Source of the DNA: Bacteroidota bacterium | GTDB lineage: Bacteria > Bacteroidota > Bacteroidia > Bacteroidales > UBA10428 | Direction: 5' to 3' | Assembly (NCBI GenBank): GCA_024640925.1 | Contig: JAHEEB010000379.1 | Location: 1-5,286 of the forward strand | Length of the DNA: 5,286 nt | In this document: positions 1 to 5,286 of the stretch, piece after piece | Numbering within the stretch: the stretch's first letter is position 1 | Layout of the letters: the number at the start of each line of letters is the position of its first letter | The notes under the pieces: model-generated | What the model was told of the DNA's origin: nothing | Database searches by the model: none | What the model saw: only the letters and a program-made list of their open reading frames with translations | Program-made: the position numbers and the translations under genes

Positions 1-2534
1 GATTGTTGGATGGACCATTTAAACACGCTCAGGATTTGAATGTTACCACATTACTGCAATACAATGTAGATCGGTTGTTGGCTCCCTATCTTAAAGTTGC
101 CGGATTAACAGCCAAAGCAGATAATTATTCAAGCTGGGAAAGTGAAGGATTGGATGGCCATATCGGGGGACATTATTTATCAGCAATGGCTATCCATTAT
201 GCCTCTACTGGAAATACACAATGTCTGGAAAGAATGGAAACCATGGTATCGGAGCTTAAAACATGCCAGGATTCAAATTCTGCTAAATATCCTGATTGGG
301 GTGTTGGATATGTTGGAGGAGTTCCAAATAGTAATTTACTTTGGCCGGGAATAAAAGCCGGCAACATTGCTCTAATATCGCAATATTGGGTGCCATGGTA
401 TAATTTGCATAAAACGTATGCCGGGTTGAGAGATGTCTGGTTATATGGTGGCAATGAAGATGCAAAAACTATTTTTCTGAAATTCTGCGATTGGGCAATT
501 AACCTTACTTCTGGTTTATCCGATTCCAAAATGGAAGAAATGCTTGGCAGCGAACACGGAGGAATGAATGAGATTTTTGCTGATGCTTATCAGATTACTG
601 GAGAAGAAAAGTATTTGGATGCTGCTAAAAGGTTCTCTCATAAATTCCTACTAAACTCAATGGCCGCAGGCACCGATAATTTAAATAATATTCATGCAAA
701 CACACAGGTTCCTAAAGCCGTAGGATTTGAGCGAATAGCTGAAGTTAGCGAAGATGAAACATATGCAAAAGCTGGCAGTTTTTTCTGGGAAACAGTTACA
801 AATAACCGTAGCCTGGCATTAGGTGGAAACAGCAGACAAGAATTTTTCCCAAGTGCATCAGCTTGTATTGATTATATCAATGTTGTAGAAGGACCGGAGT
901 CATGCAATACCAATAACATGCTTAAATTAACCCAGGATTTGTTTCGCGTAAATCCATTGGCTAAATATGCCGATTATTATGAGAGGGCATTATATAATCA
1001 TATTCTATCCTCTCAACACCCTGAACATGGGGGTTATGTTTATTTTACACCAGCTCGTCCGCGTCATTACAGGGTATATTCAGCACCAAACCAGGCTATG
1101 TGGTGTTGTGTGGGAACTGGTATGGAAAATCATGGCAAATATGGCGAGTTCATTTATACACATATGTCAGATACGCTCTTCCTGAATCTTTTTATTGCTT
1201 CTGAATTAAACTGGGAAGAACTGGGTGTTACAATTACGCAACAAACACTTTTCCCTGAAGAAGAAAATACAAAATTAACCGTTCACGTTAATTCACCTAC
1301 CTCCTTTAAGTTAATGATTCGTCATCCATTTTGGGTTTCTGCTGATTCTTTTAAAATTATTTTGGGAACAGACACTCTTTCCATTTCATCACAACCTTGT
1401 TCATACACTTTAATTGATCGTACCTGGAATGATGGAGATGTAATAAAAATTCTGTTACCCATGGAAAACAGAATGGAGAGATTAATTAATGTACCAAACT
1501 ATCTTGCCTTTATGCACGGACCTATATTACTTGGGGCGAAAACCGGAACAGAAGATTTAGCTGGTTTAGTAGCCGATGATAGTCGTTGGGCACATATTGC
1601 AAGTGGCAGCCTTTTACCACTCAATCAAGCTCCTGTTATTGTTGAAGATGATCTTTTATCAGTAGCCAATAAATTAGTAAAGGTTGAGGGTAAACCACTA
1701 ACCTTTATTGCTCCTGATCTTAATATTATTAATTCATCAGATACTATTCAGTTTGAACCTTTTTATAAGATTCACGATTCCAGGTACATGATGTACTGGA
1801 TGGCCATATCTAATTCACAATACCAACATGTGCTCGATTCCATTGCTGCAATTGAAGCCGAAAAGCTTGCTTTGGAAAATCGTACAATCGATTTTGTGCA
1901 ACCCGGACAGCAACAACCGGAATCAGATCATTATATACAAAGTTCCAATTCAAGTTCAGGCACCTATTTGAATGAATTTTGGCGGGATGCCGATGATGGT
2001 TATTTTAGTTACCTGCTTAATACAAATAATGAAACCAATCTGTCTCTTATGGTGCGCTACTGGGGAAATGAATCAGGGAAAAGAACCTTTGATATTTTTA
2101 TTGATGACGATAAACTTGTAACTGAAAATGTTTCCGGAAAATGGAATGTATCAGAATTTCGTAATGTGGAATACACAATTCCAAACTCTATGGTTGAAGG
2201 TAAAAGTACGATTCGTGTAAAATTTCAGGCACAAACAAATAATATAGCCGGAGGTGTCTTTTACATTCGGTTACTTAGACAGGAAACTTCTGTCAATGCA
2301 AAGGATAACATAAATAGTCTGGATGTTGCTTTGGTTCAGGGGAAAGAAAAAATGATTCTGATTTCAGGGTTAACAGAATTTGCAAGGGCAGATATCTTCG
2401 ATCTTAGCGGGAGAATAGTTCAGTCAGAAAACATGAATTCATCAGATGTCATTATTCCTATCAATTCTGGTATTTATCTGGTAAAAATAGTTTCTGGTAA
2501 AAATACAATTACTCGTAAAGTAATTGTTGATTGA
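1..2534 (+). CDS. GH127/GH146-type beta-L-arabinofuranosidase (DUF1680 superfamily), T9SS-secreted; 5' end cut by window
   Basis: Probable exo-acting glycoside hydrolase releasing beta-linked L-arabinofuranose from plant glycans, acting outside the cytoplasm. The first complete codon is at base 3 (residue 1 here). The frame is open to the edge, so the start codon and signal peptide lie outside; the TTG at base 3 is not a real start. The opening LLDGPFKHAQ and GLDGHIGGHYLSA (residues 49-61) are hallmarks of the family N-terminus, so little mature protein is missing. The catalytic (alpha/alpha)6 barrel covers about residues 1-395, followed by a beta-sandwich to about 510. By analogy with Bifidobacterium HypBA1 (acid/base E322, Zn ligands E338/C340/C417/C418, nucleophile C417), the active-site residues are E280 (RQEFFP), E299 and C301 (GPESCNTNNM), and C368-C369 (MWCCVGTGMENHGKYGE). 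All are present. Then come a DUF4986-like module (about 541-600, FYKIHDSRYMMYW), a DUF6805-like module (about 621-760, PGQQQPESDHY to GGVFYIRLLR), and a T9SS sorting domain (about 770-843, IFDLSGRIVQ, GIYLVKI). GH127 versus GH146 is not settled; the GGNS...GPESCNTNNMLKLT pattern resembles Bacteroides GH146-type enzymes as I recall them. It converges on the esterase gene. Confidence 0.93.
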   Translation, partial: LLDGPFKHAQDLNVTTLLQYNVDRLLAPYLKVAGLTAKADNYSSWESEGLDGHIGGHYLSAMAIHYASTGNTQCLERMETMVSELKTCQDSNSAKYPDWGVGYVGGVPNSNLLWPGIKAGNIALISQYWVPWYNLHKTYAGLRDVWLYGGNEDAKTIFLKFCDWAINLTSGLSDSKMEEMLGSEHGGMNEIFADAYQITGEEKYLDAAKRFSHKFLLNSMAAGTDNLNNIHANTQVPKAVGFERIAEVSEDETYAKAGSFFWETVTNNRSLALGGNSRQEFFPSASACIDYINVVEGPESCNTNNMLKLTQDLFRVNPLAKYADYYERALYNHILSSQHPEHGGYVYFTPARPRHYRVYSAPNQAMWCCVGTGMENHGKYGEFIYTHMSDTLFLNLFIASELNWEELGVTITQQTLFPEEENTKLTVHVNSPTSFKLMIRHPFWVSADSFKIILGTDTLSISSQPCSYTLIDRTWNDGDVIKILLPMENRMERLINVPNYLAFMHGPILLGAKTGTEDLAGLVADDSRWAHIASGSLLPLNQAPVIVEDDLLSVANKLVKVEGKPLTFIAPDLNIINSSDTIQFEPFYKIHDSRYMMYWMAISNSQYQHVLDSIAAIEAEKLALENRTIDFVQPGQQQPESDHYIQSSNSSSGTYLNEFWRDADDGYFSYLLNTNNETNLSLMVRYWGNESGKRTFDIFIDDDKLVTENVSGKWNVSEFRNVEYTIPNSMVEGKSTIRVKFQAQTNNIAGGVFYIRLLRQETSVNAKDNINSLDVALVQGKEKMILISGLTEFARADIFDLSGRIVQSENMNSSDVIIPINSGIYLVKIVSGKNTITRKVIVD

Positions 2535-2540
2535 TTTTTA

Positions 2541-2604
2541 GTTACTGGTAATTGAGGAATAGGGTTAATTCCCAGAAAAAAAAGAGTCCTCAATTACCAG
2601 TAAC
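2541..2604. terminator. Perfect 18-bp inverted repeat between convergent genes; probable two-way transcript end
   Basis: The arms GTTACTGGTAATTGAGGA (2541-2558) and TCCTCAATTACCAGTAAC (2587-2604) are exact reverse complements, separated by a 28-base loop. The element starts 6 bases after the arabinofuranosidase stop and ends 15 bases before the esterase stop, so transcripts of either strand would carry the same long hairpin at their 3' ends. It is not a textbook intrinsic terminator: neither strand has a U-run after the stem. The only homopolymer is A8 at 2576-2583 inside the loop, which reads as U8 in the esterase transcript. A 3'-end stabilising hairpin, or one copy of a dispersed palindromic repeat, are alternatives. 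Confidence 0.5.
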
Positions 2605-2614
2605 ATTAATGTTA
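2601..2614. repeat. 14-bp perfect palindrome
   Basis: TAACATTAATGTTA reads the same on both strands and overlaps the last four bases of the right arm of the 18-bp inverted repeat. It ends 5 bases before the esterase stop codon. As RNA it would fold only into a weak AT-rich hairpin. It could also be a binding site for a dimeric protein, though nothing else supports that. Confidence 0.5.
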
Positions 2615-2619
2615 GCAGT

Positions 2620-4968
2620 TTATCTCAGTACAATCATTTTCTTAGAGGCTTCTCTTTTCCCATTTATTTTTAGCTGATAAAAATATACTCCTGGTTGTAA
2701 TGAATTTTGATCAATATTAAGCGAATAAGTATCCGGTGCCTGGTATTCATCCACCAATTTTTTCACAATATTACCCTGTAAATCATACACAACAAGGGAA
2801 ACATTTGCCGGTTGGTCAATACTATAAGCAATATTGGTTGAGTTACGAAATGGGTTTGGATAATTTTGTCCGAGAACTACATTGTTGTTGATATTCTTAA
2901 TGGAAATAGTTGTAGTATCGGTTGTATCAGATATAACATATGCAGCCGGATTGTACGAAACAGGTCGGGGTGATATAGCATTTACAAGATCAGGTAAATC
3001 ATAATAAACCATTGCAGAGGGTATCTCATGAGTCATATTGTTCAATATAGTCGGATTTTCAATTATATCCATCCAGGAAGTATCGATATCGCGGACTTTC
3101 ACAGCAGAAAACTCAGAATCAATTGCTGCAGCATGAAGTACCGATGTACTTGCTCTGCCAATACCTTCTATTGATATCTGGTTTGGATCTACTTCGGAAC
3201 GGGTTTGCAGATACTTTCGGGCTTTGATAATATCTTCAACACGCTGACCTATTAATGTTTTGCCAATATAAAGAGAAATTACAGCATTACGATGTTCGTT
3301 GTTGCCGTGCTTGCTTTCGTTTGCCGAGGGGTCGTCAGTAGTTTCGCCAAAGCCTCTTACATCAATGGCAAATACAATTTTGTTCGAGTCAGCAAATACT
3401 TTTTCTATGTAGCCTCCAGCAGCGGCATCGGTATTTTTGCCACGGCCATCGACATAGATAACTGCCGGAAGTTTTTCTGTAATTCCTTTTGGAGTAAAGA
3501 GCAAGCCTGTTACAGGAACCAGATTTCCTTCCGAAAGTTTTATTTTTTCAATAATATAGTTACCTCTGTCTATTGTATCAACAATTTCAGCATTGGATTC
3601 GGTATAGTTTTCATCAAGCCTTATTAAACTTTTAACCATACTTAAACAAGAGTCTTTTGTATTATTGGTCCAGAATGACTGCCGGGTTGGTGCATAAGAG
3701 TTTGCCAGTTCTATAGTAAGATCTGTAATGGTTTTTTCGTTTTCGAAACTGGTATAAACTTGCCCTGTAGTGGTAACTTTAAGCGAATCTGTTGGAACGG
3801 TGGTTAATGTAGGTTCAGAGATTAAGCTGTAATCATCATAAAACCACTGCCGGAACCATTGAACTGTTTTTTCACGTTTTTCCTGGTTTAAGCCATGATC
3901 AGCATTCGATTCAAGAAAGTCAATATTTTCGTCAAGACCAAGTAGGTTATATATTTCCTGTTCATCGGCATACGTCTGACGAGTAGCAGTAATATCAAAA
4001 AAATCGTTTGTTGAAGCGGTAATTAGAAATGGTTTTGGGGCAAAAATTGTAATATAATCAGGATGATTTAGCCCATATATGCTTTCATAGGAGAGATTTT
4101 GGCTTCCTGTTTGCGGACCATAGGTGCTGAAAAGCTTTTGTTCATTCATAATATAGCTGTCTATAGCCGTTGCTTTTATTTTGTTGTCAAAGGCATCGAG
4201 ATAGGTTGACTGTGCTCCGCCTCCTGAGCTACCTTCGGTACCTATTTTGTTTGTATCAACTTCAGGTCTTGAAAATAAATAATCTAAACTTCGATAATTA
4301 TCCCAAAGTTCATAAGCTACAGTGCTTGTGCCCGCTATAACTGCCCCGACATCCAGTCGTGAAATTTCACTGGTACCGCTTTGTCCGGTATAGTATAATT
4401 TACCGGTTGTCGGATTAACTAATTGAACACGTTCTCCCTGAGCTATCGGATCAACAATTAAAACCGCAAAACCATGTGTAACAAGCATGATACATAATTG
4501 CTGCAGAAGCTCAACGGATTTGGCAACAGGGTAATGTCCGCAAGTAACTAGAATTGCCGGATATGGACCACTGCCTGTTGTTGGATAATAAAAATTAGCT
4601 GTTACATGGTGATTTGGGCAACTTTCGTAATAAACTTTATCTATTTTATAACCAGTTTTTACTATTGTTCCAATTACACTATCATTCAGAGGTGTTTTTT
4701 CCGGCAGGGTTCCAATTAAACGAAGATAATCTTTTTTGAGCTGGGCTTGTCTTGCAGTTAGATTATTGTAACTTTTTAATGATTCATTAACAGCAAGTTT
4801 TCTTAAGTTTTCAACAGAATCAAGTTCCTCCATTAAATATGTATGAAAAAGTTTATTTCTCCCTGTTAATGGCAAAACATTCAGGTCTTCCTGGGCTGTG
4901 GTTGGGTTGTGGCTGAAAGCAATCATTAATAGTAAAAGGAATACCGTTTTAAAGGAAATCTTTTTCAT
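2620..4968 (-). CDS. T9SS-secreted tandem alpha/beta-hydrolase, acetylxylan-esterase-like; second module apparently inactive
   Basis: Complete 782-residue extracellular protein, probably a carbohydrate esterase removing acetyl or other ester groups from polysaccharide; the substrate is inferred. The ATG start is supported by the signal peptide that follows directly: MKKISFK, a hydrophobic core (LLLLMIAF), and likely cleavage after A25 (TTA|QED). Module 1 (about 100-380) has the hydrolase landmarks PYPAILVTCGHY (oxyanion region), GFAVLIVDPIAQGER, the nucleophile elbow G246-S-S248-G-G250, an acid at D322 or D325 (STNDFFD), and H358 (NADHGL). It resembles secreted AXE1/Abhydrolase-type esterases of Bacteroidota and Planctomycetes. 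A linker region follows (about 385-480). Module 2 (about 483-673) keeps LPAVIYVDGRGK, FAIDVRGFGET and GQRVEDIIKARKYL, but its elbow reads G602-I-G604-R-A606. It ends after ISPRPVSYNP without the acid/His segment, so it is probably structural or substrate-binding. A Thr/Asp-rich linker (about 677-696) leads to a type-A T9SS sorting domain (697-782; LGQNYPNPF, VYDLQGNIVKKL, GVYFYQLKINGK). No neighbour on the same strand is certain. The fold is well supported; a general esterase/peptidase role remains possible. Confidence 0.9.
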   Translation of the reverse strand: MKKISFKTVFLLLLMIAFSHNPTTAQEDLNVLPLTGRNKLFHTYLMEELDSVENLRKLAVNESLKSYNNLTARQAQLKKDYLRLIGTLPEKTPLNDSVIGTIVKTGYKIDKVYYESCPNHHVTANFYYPTTGSGPYPAILVTCGHYPVAKSVELLQQLCIMLVTHGFAVLIVDPIAQGERVQLVNPTTGKLYYTGQSGTSEISRLDVGAVIAGTSTVAYELWDNYRSLDYLFSRPEVDTNKIGTEGSSGGGAQSTYLDAFDNKIKATAIDSYIMNEQKLFSTYGPQTGSQNLSYESIYGLNHPDYITIFAPKPFLITASTNDFFDITATRQTYADEQEIYNLLGLDENIDFLESNADHGLNQEKREKTVQWFRQWFYDDYSLISEPTLTTVPTDSLKVTTTGQVYTSFENEKTITDLTIELANSYAPTRQSFWTNNTKDSCLSMVKSLIRLDENYTESNAEIVDTIDRGNYIIEKIKLSEGNLVPVTGLLFTPKGITEKLPAVIYVDGRGKNTDAAAGGYIEKVFADSNKIVFAIDVRGFGETTDDPSANESKHGNNEHRNAVISLYIGKTLIGQRVEDIIKARKYLQTRSEVDPNQISIEGIGRASTSVLHAAAIDSEFSAVKVRDIDTSWMDIIENPTILNNMTHEIPSAMVYYDLPDLVNAISPRPVSYNPAAYVISDTTDTTTISIKNINNNVVLGQNYPNPFRNSTNIAYSIDQPANVSLVVYDLQGNIVKKLVDEYQAPDTYSLNIDQNSLQPGVYFYQLKINGKREASKKMIVLR

Positions 4969-4996
4969 GATATTAAGTGTTGATTCGTAGTATTTT

Positions 4997-5012
4997 CAAA
5001 ATAACAAAATAA
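4997..5012. repeat. Tandem pair of the 8-mer CAAAATAA
   Basis: Two head-to-tail copies of CAAAATAA (4997-5004 and 5005-5012) sit about 30-45 bases upstream of the esterase start. On the - strand each reads TTATTTTG, so the repeat doubles the candidate -7 element. In AT-rich DNA this may simply be slippage. Confidence 0.5.
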
Positions 5013-5027
5013 GAACAATAAATAAAA
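4997..5027 (-). promoter_or_regulatory. Candidate Bacteroidota-type promoter of the esterase gene
   Basis: The Bacteroidota housekeeping promoter consensus is TTTG, about 19 bases, then TAnnTTTG. On the - strand, TTATTTTG (complement of 4997-5004) differs from the -7 box at one base. TTTT (complement of 5024-5027) lies exactly 19 bases upstream and differs from the -33 box at one base. Transcription would start near 4990, giving a leader of about 20 bases. That leader has no Shine-Dalgarno sequence (it ends CACTTAATATC before ATG), which is usual in this phylum. The DNA is very AT-rich, so chance matches are likely. A second TTATTTTG (complement of 5005-5012) sits directly upstream and lacks an equally placed -33 box. 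Confidence 0.3.
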
Positions 5028-5060
5028 GGGTATGTTATGATTTGTTTGAAAGCCTAGAGA

Positions 5061-5089
5061 TGTTTAACTACCAGGAGCGATGTTAAACA
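5061..5089. repeat. Inverted repeat TGTTTAAC / GTTAAACA, 13-base spacer
   Basis: The arms at 5061-5068 and 5082-5089 are exact reverse complements, with centres about 21 bases apart, roughly two helical turns. This geometry would suit a dimeric regulator upstream of the esterase, or a small RNA hairpin. The element lies 34 bases upstream of the candidate -33 box. No regulator is encoded nearby, so the role is open. Confidence 0.4.
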
Positions 5090-5113
5090 CAACTATCATT
5101 GGTAAAGGTCTAT

Positions 5114-5129
5114 GTATTCGAGTATTCGA
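5114..5129. repeat. Tandem pair of the 8-mer GTATTCGA
   Basis: Two exact head-to-tail copies, GTATTCGA at 5114-5121 and 5122-5129, followed by one more G. No function is evident. It may mark replication slippage or a short target-site-like duplication. Confidence 0.5.
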
Positions 5130-5168
5130 GATTAGAAGGATAGGGGTATTTCAGAATTTTTCCAACCC

Positions 5169-5238
5169 CAACCTTCTATTGTTCCTGCGTTTTCAATGTT
5201 GCCATGCCTTCCCCTAATTAAGGGAAGGAATAAGGTTG
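5169..5238. repeat. Nested inverted repeats forming a branched hairpin
   Basis: The inner hairpin has arms CCTTCCC (5207-5213) and GGGAAGG (5222-5228) around the 8-base loop CTAATTAA, itself nearly palindromic. Outside it, CAACCTT (5169-5175) pairs exactly with AAGGTTG (5232-5238). No U-run follows on either strand, so it is not a standard terminator. It could still mark the 3' end of a transcript entering from the right on the - strand, or be a copy of a dispersed palindromic repeat. Confidence 0.4.
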
Positions 5239-5286
5239 TGTCAACTTTCAAACATCTTCTTCATGGATCTTTGTAAAAAAATTAGC

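Larger units (their letters stand above)
4969..5286. other. Intergenic stretch upstream of the esterase; no complete gene seen
   Basis: This 318-base region shows no complete coding frame of useful length on either strand. The longest clear start-to-stop frames are only a few codons long, for example ATG at 5060 on +, stopping after 8 codons. It contains the candidate esterase promoter, two tandem 8-mers and two inverted repeats. At the right edge two - strand frames are open: one ends in TGA at 5241-5243 (tail reading QRSMKKMFES), the other in TGA at 5248-5250 (tail reading FFTKIHEEDV). Either could be the C-terminus of a gene lying to the right, but 12-14 residues cannot be identified. I see no tRNA, rRNA or riboswitch-like pattern. 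Confidence 0.6.

Noticed and set aside
3..5. TTG at base 3 as the start codon of the arabinofuranosidase
   Set aside because: The protein needs a signal peptide for T9SS export and the sequence begins inside the conserved LLDGPFKHAQ block, so the real start is upstream of the window.
197..529. 110-codon open frame on the - strand inside the arabinofuranosidase gene
   Set aside because: It lies opposite conserved family motifs of the + strand gene and has no recognisable features of its own.
967..1185. 72-codon + strand open frame overlapping the arabinofuranosidase catalytic region
   Set aside because: It is an out-of-frame reading across the conserved WCCVGTGMEN region, with no sign of coding.
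2576..2583. A8 tract as a programmed frameshift site
   Set aside because: It is intergenic, within the loop of the inverted repeat, with no reading frame across it.
3292..3627. 111-codon open frame on the + strand inside the esterase gene
   Set aside because: It lies wholly opposite the well-supported esterase CDS, its translation shows no domain-like pattern, and it has no promoter or partner. It is an antisense shadow.
5114..5129. Tandem 8-mer as a CRISPR or iteron array
   Set aside because: There are only two short copies with no spacers and no replication or Cas gene, so no array or origin is supported.
5263..5286. ATG at 5263 as the start of a + strand gene running off the right edge
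   Set aside because: Only eight codons are visible, with no ribosome-binding or promoter signal that I trust upstream.

Overview
The window looks like chromosomal DNA from a polysaccharide-degrading, probably free-living or environmental member of the Bacteroidota. The DNA is AT-rich. Both large proteins end in C-terminal domains of the type IX secretion system (T9SS) class, a secretion route restricted to this phylum and its close relatives. The one visible gene start lacks a Shine-Dalgarno sequence, and its leader contains near-matches to the Bacteroidota promoter consensus. T9SS use argues against a typical gut Bacteroides and fits Marinilabiliales/Prolixibacteraceae-, Cytophaga- or Flavobacteria-like organisms. 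The genus cannot be determined from this sequence.

Layout: (1) Bases 1-2534, + strand: almost all of a secreted GH127/GH146-type beta-L-arabinofuranosidase (DUF1680 superfamily). The window edge removes its start codon and signal peptide. (2) Bases 2535-2619: a short convergent intergenic gap. It contains a perfect 18-bp inverted repeat with an A8 tract in its loop, overlapped by a 14-bp palindrome. (3) Bases 2620-4968, - strand: a complete 782-residue secreted protein with two alpha/beta-hydrolase modules and a T9SS tail. The first module resembles acetylxylan-esterase-like enzymes and has an intact Ser-Asp-His set. The second has Gly where the nucleophilic Ser should be and stops before any catalytic His, so it appears to be non-catalytic. 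(4) Bases 4969-5286: a non-coding stretch with a candidate promoter for the esterase, two tandem 8-mers, a small inverted repeat and a nested hairpin. Two - strand frames are open to the right edge and could be the tail of another gene.

Together, one protein would remove beta-linked L-arabinofuranose from plant-type glycans (pectic arabinan, arabinogalactan or hydroxyproline-rich glycoprotein). The other would probably remove ester groups (acetyl or similar) from the same or neighbouring polysaccharides. Both would be exported by T9SS to the cell surface or medium. The genes converge, so they are not one operon, but they may belong to one carbohydrate-utilisation neighbourhood. I see no clearly new system here. 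The most unusual items are the degenerate second hydrolase module and the palindromic intergenic elements.
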